Assembly (NCBI RefSeq): GCF_013449725.1
Contig: NZ_JACCFF010000005.1
Span: 248,001-312,000, forward strand
Reading direction: 5' to 3'
Length of the DNA stretch: 64,000 nucleotides
From: Mycobacteroides sp. LB1
GTDB taxonomy: Bacteria; Actinomycetota; Actinomycetes; Mycobacteriales; Mycobacteriaceae
Both the position numbers and the translations under genes were made by a program. The notes under the pieces are model-generated. The model was not told the origin of the DNA and ran no database searches. It saw only the letters and a program-made list of their open reading frames with translations. Position 1 is the first letter of the stretch, and each line of letters starts with the position of its first letter. Shown piece by piece: positions 29,965 to 38,942 of this stretch.

Positions 29965-31239
29965 TCAACTGCAATAACGGTTGTTGTTGGATGGCAAGAA
30001 CCGGGTATTGGTGCCGGGACCGACCGGCTGGCAGAGCCACCCACCCAACAGGTTCGCCTTGGACCAGACCGAGTGTCCGTTCGCCACATTCAGGCACGCG
30101 TCATACTCGGGACCTGTCTGCCCAAAGGTGGCGGTGCACTGCGCCGACATGTTGGCGAACGCCTGGTTATTGCACACATCCACCGACATCTGCGCCGGCG
30201 TGACATCTAGGCACATGGCCTGCCGCTGGCACGAACTCCAGAAATCGGTCGATCGTCCATCCTCCGAACGGAATTCGTTCGGTCCGGACAGGCACCGGTC
30301 AGCATGCCGCTGGCCGTACAGGACCGGATCGACGCTCGCGGGCCGGTAGGAGCCGCCCGGGTCCACCACGTAATCGCCTGGTGCACCAATGATTTGAGCA
30401 GCCTTCTTCGCTTCGGGCGGCCCACCACCTTCCGGCAGCCCCTCCCAGTCGGTGGCGAGCTGCCCGCTCGCCGGAATCGACGAGGCCCGGTACGACAGGG
30501 TGATCGTGATCGGGAACGCGAAGATATCCGCAGGTCCGAGATCCAGTGCCAGGTTGGACTGTTGGTACATGTAATCGCCGTGGATCACCGGCGTCACCTG
30601 CACCGGATTGCCCTTTGCATCGCGCGCGACCGGCACCGAAAGCGTGGCGATGGTCGTTGCGGGCAGTCCCGGCGCGGCGTCGGACTCGACCAACACCACG
30701 TTCGCGCCCTGGCGCACGTGGGTCCCCTCGGGAACCCGCAGGCCAAAGGTGAAGTTCTCCGGCGTGAAAATGGTGCGCCGGATGATGTTCACATCGGCTC
30801 CGCCACCAGCGAACGGGGAGATCCGGTAGTCGGTGTCACGCGAGGTAAAGGTCGCGGACCCACCGTCGCCCCATTGCGCTGGCGTCAGCTCACGCTCCTG
30901 CGGCAGGTGCAGCACGACATCCTTACCGGCGATGGCCGTCGGCAAATGGGTGCCATCGGTGGGCGAGGGCGAGATCGTGGCATTGGAGCGCTCGCGGCCC
31001 GCCGCCAACGGCCGTCCCGTCCCGGGTCCCATTCCCAACGGCGTGTTCGTCTTGACCTGAGCCCCACCGATCGGAGCGATCCGTGGCAGATCATCGGGCT
31101 GAGCCACCGGATACGGAATCGGCTTCGGAGGCGGCGGCTGAATCGGGTCCGCCAAAGCCCTTGGCGCAGCACCCATCACGATCGAAAACAGGAACGCCAG
31201 CGCGGCCATCAGCGCGGCACCGCGAGTGCGGGTAGTCAT
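29965..31239 (-). CDS. Exported porin-partner protein with degenerate PLA2-like domain, copy 1
   Basis: About 424 aa, with a Sec signal peptide ending ALADP. The central region (about 110-270) is beta-rich. The C-terminal third is Cys-rich: CQRQAMCLD, DVCNNQAFANMS, then further Cys, ending LPSNNNRYC. The Cys spacing follows prokaryotic phospholipase A2, but the catalytic His-Asp is replaced by Gln-Ala. The start codon overlaps the MspA-like stop (TGATG; GTGATG also possible), so the two are co-translated. The same pair is duplicated at 61863-63898. A role as a porin-associated partner or adaptor is inferred. Confidence 0.8.
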   Translation of the reverse strand: MTTRTRGAALMAALAFLFSIVMGAAPRALADPIQPPPPKPIPYPVAQPDDLPRIAPIGGAQVKTNTPLGMGPGTGRPLAAGRERSNATISPSPTDGTHLPTAIAGKDVVLHLPQERELTPAQWGDGGSATFTSRDTDYRISPFAGGGADVNIIRRTIFTPENFTFGLRVPEGTHVRQGANVVLVESDAAPGLPATTIATLSVPVARDAKGNPVQVTPVIHGDYMYQQSNLALDLGPADIFAFPITITLSYRASSIPASGQLATDWEGLPEGGGPPEAKKAAQIIGAPGDYVVDPGGSYRPASVDPVLYGQRHADRCLSGPNEFRSEDGRSTDFWSSCQRQAMCLDVTPAQMSVDVCNNQAFANMSAQCTATFGQTGPEYDACLNVANGHSVWSKANLLGGWLCQPVGPGTNTRFLPSNNNRYCS

Positions 31240-31967
31240 CACAGATCCTTGGGTTCGCCGTAGATGGTCTGGGTGTCGTTGCCGTTCTCGGTGCGGATCC
31301 GGAATGTCGCGAAGGACTGGATCTTCACCTGGCCACCGCAGCCGTCGGCCTCGACGTTCTGGTTGCGCACCTGCGAGACCGCACGCATGTTCCGGAAGTT
31401 GATGCGGTCCATCGGCAGCTGAGCCAAACCACCCGGCTTGAGCAGGACACGCATGTAGCCGCCGATGTGCTCCTGGGCGCCGAGCGAGCCACCACCGGAC
31501 ACACCGCCGAAGCCACCGCCGCCACCACCGCTCTGACTGCCCTGGCCGTAACCGCCGCCATAGCCCTGCCCGAACACCTGCTGGCTCAGCGTTAGACCGA
31601 GGTCACCGCCCAACTCCACCCCCGACGAGGAGTCGGTGCGGCAACCTACGAAATACCCCGTCTCGAGCTGCGCATCCTGGATCACAGCACCGCCATTGCC
31701 GGTGATCGTGGCCTCGGCGCGGTAGGACACCCGCGCCTGCCAGGAGTTGCTCGCACCCGCGATGTTGTCGATGTGATCGATGACCTCGTTGGTCAACGTC
31801 AAGCCAACCGTCCAGCCATCGTCTGTCACGAACTGCTGGTACTGGTCCGGCATCCCCTGCGGATCAGCGGCGGCGCCAGACGCGCCGATCAAGATCCCTG
31901 TCGCAACTGCCATTGATGTTGCGACGGCAGTGACACAGCTTCGACGCGCCAGATCTGGCAACTTCAT
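31239..31967 (-). CDS. MspA-family porin-like protein, copy 1
   Basis: A 242-aa protein with signal peptide (cleavage about SGAAADP). The mature N-terminus FVTDDGWTVGLTLTNEVIDHI and the GYFVGCRTDSSSGVELGG segment fit the MspA family of mycobacterial outer-membrane channels. It is longer than MspA (211 aa), mainly because of a Gly-rich insertion (about residues 140-165) and a C-terminal extension. ATG 31967 has a strong GGAGGGG site upstream; the longer frame is rejected. It is nearly identical in layout to the copy at 63152-63898. Confidence 0.85.
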   Translation of the reverse strand: MKLPDLARRSCVTAVATSMAVATGILIGASGAAADPQGMPDQYQQFVTDDGWTVGLTLTNEVIDHIDNIAGASNSWQARVSYRAEATITGNGGAVIQDAQLETGYFVGCRTDSSSGVELGGDLGLTLSQQVFGQGYGGGYGQGSQSGGGGGGFGGVSGGGSLGAQEHIGGYMRVLLKPGGLAQLPMDRINFRNMRAVSQVRNQNVEADGCGGQVKIQSFATFRIRTENGNDTQTIYGEPKDL

Positions 31968-32575
31968 GAAACTGAACCCCTCCGTGTTTCGTCCTGCCCC
32001 ATGTGGGCCGGACCCCCGTTCGAATCCCCTCGCCATAGATAATGTTGCAAGTTGTATTTTCCTGCGAAAACACATCACATGGCAATGCTGGAGAATCTAA
32101 GGCCGAGACACTCTCTTGTCAACACCGAGACCGTGTCGTCATAGTTTGCGCCTTCAAGATCGCGAACTTTGCCGAGGTGACTGCAGTTCAGAGCAAAAGG
32201 ACGCCAGCATAGCTACAGGAAACGTTCCTGGCGCGATACCGACCAGCACAGGGAGCGACATCCGACAACACACCAGAGGACTTGGTCGCACACAGATGCC
32301 ACATCTGCGGAAATGTCGCTGACGATGATCGACAAACGGGCGAGGGGCAGCATCCGGCACCAAAACGGAAGGTTGCTGACGGGCAACGCCGAGACGTTTG
32401 CCTGCTAACTAGTGCTGACGGGGCGGGCGCGGGACGGTTCGACTGAACCCAGCCACCCCAGAGTGATTGCCGGCGATGAGTTGGTGCGCGAGGCAAGTTG
32501 TCCCAGGGTATCGAACATGTGTTCTAATGATTCTTACGGCCCGCCCCTGCGCGCGAACTTCAGAAGGAGCTCACT
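31968..32575. other. Intergenic region without recognisable gene
   Basis: About 600 bp between the MspA-like gene and the divergent DUF6319-like gene. It should contain both promoters. Short open frames here have no family features. I see no clear operator, RNA gene or repeat. Confidence 0.5.
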
Positions 32576-33031
32576 GTGACGATGACTGTAGACACTCTGG
32601 CGGCAGAAGTGTTGCACACCGACCTCGACACTTCCGACGTCCCGATCAGTCCTGTCGACATCACCTCACCTGGGGATATGCCAGCACCCGACGCGTCGGC
32701 CTCTGAAACTTCCGCCGAGGAGAAACCGACGAAGGCGACGGCCAAAAAGGCGACAGGCAAGCGGACCAAGACTCTCGAACTGACCCTCACTGTCACCGGT
32801 ACCGCCGACGGCGAATGGCACGCCGAGCTCAAGCAGGGCAGCACCTATCTGGCCCGCAACCTCGCCGTCGCGGCCGCCGCCGTCTCCCGCGCGGCCAAGG
32901 AACTGCACGAGGATCTCTCCACCCCGATCGACGCGGTAATCGAGGAAGCACGCTCCCAGCAGGCCGCCCGGGTCGCCACACTCGAAGCCGAACTCGAAGC
33001 CGCCCGCAAGGTCCTCGCCGACTTGGACTGA
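32576..33031 (+). CDS. DUF6319-like acidic/basic helical protein
   Basis: A 151-aa protein. Residues 1-50 are acidic and disordered, then comes a Lys/Ala-rich stretch (KATAKKATGKRTK), then a conserved domain (LELTLTVTGTADGEWHAELKQGSTYLARNL) and a C-terminal coiled coil. The composition suggests a nucleic-acid-associated protein. The GTG start has AGAAGGAG upstream. Its relation to the flanking porin and effector genes is unknown. Confidence 0.65.
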   Translation: MTMTVDTLAAEVLHTDLDTSDVPISPVDITSPGDMPAPDASASETSAEEKPTKATAKKATGKRTKTLELTLTVTGTADGEWHAELKQGSTYLARNLAVAAAAVSRAAKELHEDLSTPIDAVIEEARSQQAARVATLEAELEAARKVLADLD

Positions 33032-33303
33032 GATCCTTGAACCAAACCCCGGTCATTGCCGACGAATGAAAGCTATCCGGCTACAACTATTTGACGCCTA
33101 GTCCAGCATCGGCCGATTTGGATTGTTCTACAACGTCTTTAGGCCACTCTTGATCAGGCGAAAGCGTCTCAGGCCAGTGCGTGGTAGGCGACGCGTGCCG
33201 GGCCGATCACGCTCCGATTCGCCGCATTAGAGAACCTTCAGCTGCGCATCGCGCCGCGGTCGATCCATGAGGTGCAAGCGCTGGCGCATGGGCACGGCCC
33301 AGA

Positions 33304-33549
33304 ATGAAAATACGTGGGGCTCAACGCACCGAGGAACGCGCGGCGTTGAAAGCGGCCCGTGAGGGCGGTACCCGCATCCGCGCCGCGGCTGTTGCCGATG
33401 GCTACTCCTACGGGTACGTCCACGATGCACTCATCGAGACAGGTACACAGCTGCGCGGGCGCGGTGGACCGAACAAACCCAACCAGGTTCCATTCCCACC
33501 CGAGACGACCGATCGGCGCCGGGGCTCGCGTGCGGTGTCAGATCAGTAG
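33304..33549 (+). CDS. Small helix-turn-helix protein
   Basis: An 81-aa protein whose centre, TRIRAAAVADGYSYGYVHDALIETG, followed by LRGRGGPNK, resembles the short HTH proteins common in mycobacteria (SIR-IAE-GRSYG-VH-LL-E-G pattern). There is no clear ribosome-binding site. It may be a regulator of the downstream effector operon or a fragment of a longer gene. Confidence 0.5.
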   Translation: MKIRGAQRTEERAALKAAREGGTRIRAAAVADGYSYGYVHDALIETGTQLRGRGGPNKPNQVPFPPETTDRRRGSRAVSDQ

Positions 33550-33785
33550 CTAAGCCAGCATTCCTGCCGTGCTCTCGATTCGGCGTTGACGCCGCGGTCG
33601 CGATATTGCCAGGTGGATACAGGTTACTCATCAATTCAGCGTCACCACTCGGTCGGTCAGTTCGATTCAGCAAACACCGCCATTACTCAGTTCTCTGGAC
33701 ATAACCTGGGACGGTCTGTCATGATCCTGGCAGCAGCTGCATGCACGGGTCGCATGCAGCAAGGATTTTGGAGGGGAATCTACAC

Positions 33786-35885
33786 GTGGTTACGAGCGAT
33801 CGTTGGCGCATGTCGCCAGGTTTGCGCAGGGTATCGGCGATGGTGGCCATCACGACGCTCGTCATCGGCGGAGCGAAGATCGCCAGCGACCACACGATGC
33901 CCGGCACAGGTTTTTCGACCGTCCAGACCGCTGCCGCGGACCCAACCGGACCCACAGGTGGCCCCGGCGATGGCGGTATGAACGGCGGGCAATTCCAACC
34001 CCCCGGTTTACCACCGCAGCAACCCGAGTACCGGGGCGGCAACAACCTCCCCCCGTTGGACCAGAACTCAGGGATCTCAATTTACAACTCCGGCGCCCCG
34101 CAAGCCGGGCAACAACCCGGAGGCCAGCAAGGCGGCCAGCCTCAACAAGGCGCGCAGCAACCCCAGCACGGCACCCAGATCCCCGACTACTCCACCGCAC
34201 CCGGATACACCCAGGGACCCGGTCGGTCTAACCCTGATTATCAAGGGCCACAACAAAACTCGCCACAGCCGCAGCAACCAAGTCAGCAGCAACCCACACA
34301 GCCAACCCACACAGAACGGCCGACGCAGACTCCCACGCACAGTCAACAGCCGACGCAGTCGCCGACACAGACGTCAAGCCCGAACCGGGAAGACAAGCAA
34401 GAACAAGAGCGAGATTGCCAATACATCTCGGGCATGTCGTCGGCAGTTGACGGGAAGATCACCTACTCTGCACCGGCCGAGATCGCCCAAAAGGTGGCCA
34501 ACGCGGCCAAGAAATGGAACGACCTAGGCGGCATTCAGATTGTCCCGGCGAGTTCCAATTCCTCGAACAAGTCAAGCGACCACCAACACGACAATGACAA
34601 CCGCTCGGGGCAGGAGTCGCAAGACGATGCCGACTCGCCGGTCACACTCAATATCTCGGTCATCGACGACCCTAACGTGGGGTGGGGTGGCCGTCACACC
34701 AGTCGTGATGACGATTCCCCTGCCGAAATCCTGATCAACCTGGCCCGCATGAAAGACGCCGGACCCGGCGGTATGGAATCTGTGCTCGGCCATGAACTCG
34801 GGCATGACCTAGGTCTTTCCGATAGCGTGCCCGGACAGCTCATGGCCCCTTCCGGACCGCTGCCAGACGGCCCCCAAGCCCTCGACGCACAAATGCTCCA
34901 GCAAATAAGCACTCAAGGCGCAACTCAACAATGTGCCGCGCAGAATATGGCGAAAGCGTTACAAGAATTCTGGTGCCCATTCGGAACAAATGACAATGGT
35001 AGCTGCATTGGTGCGGGAGTTGCCCGGCAGTCCTGGGACTTTGTTAGCAGCTCCGGTCAAATGGTAGGCGGGGATGTCAAGGAGCTGTGGGAAGCGCTCC
35101 AGATGTTCTATCGGGCGATAGGCAACACCGACGACGGGATATCCCGCACGGCTCTGAGGCAGGCCTTAGGTCCGCTGGTAGGCCTGGGACCTAACGGAAG
35201 CCCAAGCATTGGGGATGCCTGGTTGCAACTGCTGCATGAGTCCGGTAACCAGCTCATTGGATGGGACGACTGGTTCGCCGGAAACTACAAGAAGGCCGCC
35301 GAACGAGTCGTAGCGACAGCATTCGAACTCGCCATCACTATGGGTGCACCTGGCGCAGCCGCCAAACTCCTTAAGTGGGTAGGTGGCGCCGTGCGCAAAG
35401 TTGCCGATGTTTTGCGCGCAGTACGTGGTATCGGGCTGACTGCTAAGGAGGTCGAAGCGCTCGCCAAGTACACAGGCGATGACTTCTTTAAGGCACTCAA
35501 TAGCGCGCTCCGTGATGGCCAAAGTTTGACAACTGGGCAACAAGAACTCGCAACAAATCTCAGCGCAGCTTTGGCGAAAATGCCAAATTATATAGGAACC
35601 GTAGTTCGTGGATTCTCACACGATCCAGGCGAGATACTTGCAAAATACAAGCCTGGGCAGATCGTGGCAGAAAATGCCTTCACAAGTACCGACATGATAA
35701 AGCCATTGCCGGGAAATATTGTAATGACAATAACGTCACAGACTGGAAAACATATTGCCGAGTATTCTGCCTATCAAGGAATCGAAAGCGAAGTGCTGTT
35801 TACTCAGGGCACAAAATTCATGGTCGATGCCATCCAGCAGGTCGGGAAAGACGGCGTAAATATCGTGATGCACGAGGTACCGTAG
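33786..35885 (+). CDS. Secreted modular effector: matrixin-like protease + ADP-ribosyltransferase
   Basis: A 699-aa protein. Residues 1-55 form a signal peptide with cleavage before DPTGPTG. Residues about 56-215 are a Pro/Gln/Gly-rich linker. A zinc-protease domain follows, with HELGHDLGLSD at 336-346 and a Met-turn-like QLMAPSG just after. A helical region precedes a C-terminal ADP-ribosyltransferase domain: R608 (VVRG), S634 (FTSTD) and E667-S-E669, the R-S-ExE set of arginine-type transferases. GTG 33786 is chosen because it has GGAGGGG upstream and aligns with the PLA2 effector at 61753. AT-richer codons appear in the C-terminal part, consistent with acquisition. It is probably a toxin. 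Confidence 0.85.
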   Translation: MVTSDRWRMSPGLRRVSAMVAITTLVIGGAKIASDHTMPGTGFSTVQTAAADPTGPTGGPGDGGMNGGQFQPPGLPPQQPEYRGGNNLPPLDQNSGISIYNSGAPQAGQQPGGQQGGQPQQGAQQPQHGTQIPDYSTAPGYTQGPGRSNPDYQGPQQNSPQPQQPSQQQPTQPTHTERPTQTPTHSQQPTQSPTQTSSPNREDKQEQERDCQYISGMSSAVDGKITYSAPAEIAQKVANAAKKWNDLGGIQIVPASSNSSNKSSDHQHDNDNRSGQESQDDADSPVTLNISVIDDPNVGWGGRHTSRDDDSPAEILINLARMKDAGPGGMESVLGHELGHDLGLSDSVPGQLMAPSGPLPDGPQALDAQMLQQISTQGATQQCAAQNMAKALQEFWCPFGTNDNGSCIGAGVARQSWDFVSSSGQMVGGDVKELWEALQMFYRAIGNTDDGISRTALRQALGPLVGLGPNGSPSIGDAWLQLLHESGNQLIGWDDWFAGNYKKAAERVVATAFELAITMGAPGAAAKLLKWVGGAVRKVADVLRAVRGIGLTAKEVEALAKYTGDDFFKALNSALRDGQSLTTGQQELATNLSAALAKMPNYIGTVVRGFSHDPGEILAKYKPGQIVAENAFTSTDMIKPLPGNIVMTITSQTGKHIAEYSAYQGIESEVLFTQGTKFMVDAIQQVGKDGVNIVMHEVP

Positions 35886-36308
35886 ATGGAGCGAAAGGTG
35901 GGTGATCGCATGGAGCCCGGTGACTTAGAACCTGACAAAAGTTCATACACCAGCGATATCACTTGGATGACGGAGGACGATCAGCAGGTCGTCCAAGAGT
36001 TGCTGCGACAAGGCCGCGAACACCTGCTTGAACACGAACGCCAGGAGGAGGCAGGAACATTGCCCCCATCAAGGGGACAATATGGGAATCAGAACTGGCC
36101 GATCGGCATGTCGCCAGACGGGACGCTGAATGTGACCGGCGACGTACTCGCAAATTGGAAACCCGGCGATAAGCCAATCGACTTAGGTCTCAAGAAGTGG
36201 AAAGAAGAATCCGACCAGCAAGAACGCCAACGACAAAAGAAAATCCAACAACAAGTACGCAAAGGGAAGCGGCGTGCATTCCTTCGCAGAATATTCGGCT
36301 CGCAATGA
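35886..36308 (+). CDS. Small hydrophilic protein downstream of ADP-ribosyltransferase effector
   Basis: A 140-aa cytoplasmic-looking protein with a charged helical C-terminus ending in a basic tail (RKGKRRAFLRRIF). It begins immediately after the effector stop (alternative ATG at 35910) and overlaps the next gene by 4 nt. No family is recognised. Position makes it a candidate immunity or chaperone protein; this is inference only. Confidence 0.65.
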   Translation: MERKVGDRMEPGDLEPDKSSYTSDITWMTEDDQQVVQELLRQGREHLLEHERQEEAGTLPPSRGQYGNQNWPIGMSPDGTLNVTGDVLANWKPGDKPIDLGLKKWKEESDQQERQRQKKIQQQVRKGKRRAFLRRIFGSQ

Positions 36309-36787
36309 CAGGCCAGAGCACCTCACCAATAACTAGGAGCACGTTGGCAGCGGCACGGGCGCTGCGTCAAGTTGTGGGCATCACGGGGATTGCGGCCGGG
36401 ACGATGTTGGTCACCAGTTGCACCCAGGAGCCGGACCCAGTTGTGGCGATAACACAGGTAGTGCACGAGTTTAGTGCCGCAATCAGCAAGAACGACTTTA
36501 CGGGTGCACGGCTTTTGGCGTGCGGGACGATGGCCGCTGATCTAGCCCATCCCGACGATAAGTTGCGCGACAATCAAGGCCCAGCCGAATTGATGGGTTT
36601 GCGTACAGAATTGACAAAAGTCGCGACACCACACCTAGATGGAGATCGAGCGTACGTACCGATTACGGTGAAATACACCGGCACCCTGCCACGCGCAGCG
36701 GAACTGACACGTGATTATGTGGTAGATATGCAGAAGGGGGATTCGGGATGGAAAATCTGCTCCTACACGCCAGCAGCACACCCTTAA
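36305..36787 (+). CDS. Lipoprotein with NTF2/DUF4878-like domain
   Basis: A 160-aa protein. The signal ends TMLVTSCTQ (lipobox, Cys near 39). The mature part has the layout of small NTF2-like domains (VVHEFSAAISKNDFTGARLLACG..., YVVDMQKGDSGWKIC). Overlap with the previous gene (ATGA) and the next one indicates an operon with the effector. An envelope location would suit a protective or secretion role. Confidence 0.65.
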   Translation: MTGQSTSPITRSTLAAARALRQVVGITGIAAGTMLVTSCTQEPDPVVAITQVVHEFSAAISKNDFTGARLLACGTMAADLAHPDDKLRDNQGPAELMGLRTELTKVATPHLDGDRAYVPITVKYTGTLPRAAELTRDYVVDMQKGDSGWKICSYTPAAHP

Positions 36788-37434
36788 AAGCGACAACCTT
36801 GACACGTTTTCATGGCGTCGTTCAACGGTTCTTACTTGGCGGGGTATGCGTTATTACCCTCGTCTCGTGCGGCAGCGAACCAGCGACAAAAGATCATTCA
36901 CCCCAGTCCAGCACTGCGTCACAACAATCCTCGGCTTCACCACAGTCTTCTCCCACCGCAGCACCGACACCTTTTGACACCGTGCCGACACTACGTGAAG
37001 TAGTGCCCTACTACGCCACCGATATCAAAGACTTGCGGCGCCTTGCCGGGCTGGCGAACGCCGTCTTTGTCGGCACCGTATCTGAACAGTCCGGTGTCAT
37101 CATCCGGTACGGGCAAGCAAACACCCAGTTCAAGGTCAAAGTCCTGCAAGCGTTGAAAGGCACACCTGCAAGTGATGTCGTCGTTGAGCAGGAAGGTGGC
37201 CATAACGATAAAAACAACATCACCTACATCGTCAAGGGCGACACACCGCTCACAGTGGGCAGCACCTATCTGTTCGCCGCAACCTACCGCGGCGACGAAC
37301 ACATCTACAGCATCATCCCCGTCTACGGAGACACCCTGCTCACCGCCGAACAGACCAGCGACCTGCAGGCAGGCAAGACACCCCAACTGCTCGCCGACAT
37401 GCGTGACGCGGTCGCGCACCAAATACCGTCCTAG
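36748..37434 (+). CDS. Lipoprotein of unknown function
   Basis: A 228-aa protein. Hydrophobic segment and lipobox VITLVSCGS (Cys near residue 35), a Ser/Gln/Pro-rich spacer, then a beta-rich domain (VFVGTVSEQSG, KVKVLQALKGTP, LTVGSTYLFAATY) resembling a cystatin/OB-like extracellular module. It overlaps the upstream lipoprotein by 40 nt, so the start could be later. It is last in the effector operon. Confidence 0.6.
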   Translation: MENLLLHASSTPLKATTLTRFHGVVQRFLLGGVCVITLVSCGSEPATKDHSPQSSTASQQSSASPQSSPTAAPTPFDTVPTLREVVPYYATDIKDLRRLAGLANAVFVGTVSEQSGVIIRYGQANTQFKVKVLQALKGTPASDVVVEQEGGHNDKNNITYIVKGDTPLTVGSTYLFAATYRGDEHIYSIIPVYGDTLLTAEQTSDLQAGKTPQLLADMRDAVAHQIPS

Positions 37435-37581
37435 CAACACCCCAGCCCGGAGAAAGTAGTCTCTGCTGCTGTGGCTGGGCGACGTGGAATGCGGCGGTGG
37501 TCTGACGCCGACCTTGCCGTACTAGGCGACCGCTGACCGCACGCCAAGTCGCCGAACAGTTAGGCCCGGTCGATCTTCGCG

Positions 37582-37803
37582 GTGGAGCAGGCCCGCTTCG
37601 CATACTCCGAGAATGCGCCGGACCCGGTAGCGCAGCGCAAACCGCAGCGGTGGTCCGGTGCCGAACTGGCGGTCGCATTGGACCGCTCGCTGACAATGAC
37701 CCAAGCCACCAAGCAGTCAGGCCGCACGGTGGGAGCGGAATCACGCTTGGCAATCAGCGCCATGGTGGCATCACCGCGAACCCCGGAGCTGAGAGGTCAA
37801 TGA
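37582..37803 (+). pseudogene. Possible HTH gene remnant
   Basis: Within the 37435-37880 gap, one frame encodes a segment (RWSGAELAVALDRSLTMTQA, then GRTVGA) resembling the small HTH domains of phage or mobile-element nucleases. It breaks up downstream and lacks a convincing start. The rest of the gap holds nothing I can identify. Confidence 0.3.
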
Positions 37804-37880
37804 GGGCACCTCTGATCGTTGACAGGCCCACGCGGCCGACACGAACGCCAAGAAGTTTGCTACACAACTACACTTTGCTC

Positions 37881-38404
37881 GTGTAATCTAGATTCGAGCT
37901 TGCTCCCTGGTGGCTGCGCTGGCCCATCTATTCGACTCTGCTTTTCAGTGCGTTCGTAGCACTGAGCTGGGATGGCAAGACTTCCACACCCGGGCTGCCA
38001 GCATGCGCGGCCGTCTCAACGACGATCGGATTTGTCCTCGCCCTAGTCGACAGGAAGCGCATCGTCCGCGCTCGCGAAATTGTGAAAGACCTATGGCCAC
38101 AACAACGTTCACAAGCTGTCCGTACCACTCTCGCACCGGCCCAGTCCCCACCGATTCAGTCGTGCTGCACGCAGCTACACAGCTCGCTCAGCCCAATCTC
38201 GGCAGAAAGGGTGACCCACTCGGACTCCTGTCCATAGGCATTATTGCGACTGTCACCTCCGACAACCTCAATCGGATCAGCATGCTCGCTTTCCTGTGTT
38301 TCGCAGCTATAGGCGGCTATCAAGCAATCAACCCCGCCCTACTCGACGCACGAGCCCAACTACTAGCCCAAGCCACAAAACAGGCCGAGCTCGACCCTGC
38401 CTGA
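37881..38404 (+). pseudogene. Dead copy of the 'LAPWW' membrane-protein family
   Basis: The 5' end retains the family promoter block (TTTGCT-N7-TACACT-N6-GTG), but the GTG is followed at once by TAA and a second stop. The following frame reads FELAPWWLRWPIYS, as in the copies at 48744 and 51935. Near 38130 homology switches frame (GPVPTDSVVLHAATQLAQ) and continues to NPALLDARAQLL. Nonsense start plus a frameshift mean it cannot make the full protein. Confidence 0.8.
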
Positions 38405-38942
38405 TGACTACGAGCCACCACCTGGGCGAGCGCCTCGTCCTCAAAGGTGCTGGTTCTGATGTCGGAAATAGACGCGGCGAACAGGCGTCCCGTCCTTGCG
38501 TTCACTGTTCTGGTCGAAGCCACATCACCGTGATATTGGTGAAAGACATCTGACCTGCAATTTTTGGTGGGCGCGGAGGGTTTCGAACCCCCGACCGCTG
38601 GTGTGTAAAAGCCAAGATCGAGTATTCGCCCAGCTCGCGTAGCTACGCTCATCGCGCTGACCTGGCTTTTTACCTCGTAGCGTTCGGGGTCCGTCGCGGT
38701 GAATGGGTCAACGGTGGGTCATCGGATCGATCACCCTCCGTGCTCGGAGCAGAGCGGCGGCCGCCCAGCGCCAGCGTCTCCGCACACCCCCAGCTGATCT
38801 CCGCGAGGCGTTCAGCCTCCTCGATCTGGTCGAACGCCACGTCGCCGGCTAATGCGTGTTCGGATCACGCTGCGCTGCTACGGAACTTGATTTCACTCAG
38901 TGGACGTCGTGGTGCGCGGCAGGCGTATGACAGGATTCGCGC
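38405..38942. other. Gap with tRNA fragment and inverted repeat
   Basis: No intact gene. It contains a tRNA 3' fragment (38565-38611) and an imperfect inverted repeat: GTAAAAGCCAAGATC near 38605 against GACCTGGCTTTTTAC near 38659. About 38780-38870 on the minus strand encodes a short helical segment (AGDVAFDQIEEAERLAEISWG) that looks like a protein remnant. The region is a probable old integration junction. Confidence 0.5.
38565..38611 (-). pseudogene. tRNA-Val 3' fragment (attachment-site remnant)
   Basis: Minus strand: anticodon-loop-like TTTTACACACC, variable loop, a perfect T-arm (GGGGGTTCGAAACCCTC) and acceptor strand ending GCGCCCACCA. The loop matches valine anticodon TAC. Upstream sequence cannot form the D-arm or a matching 5' acceptor, so this is only the 3' half of a tRNA. 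Such halves are typical of att sites left by tRNA-targeting integrases. Confidence 0.75.

Noticed and set aside
34050..34400. Possible tandem repeat array in the effector linker
   Set aside because: It is low-complexity Pro/Gln/Thr coding sequence without a fixed repeat unit.
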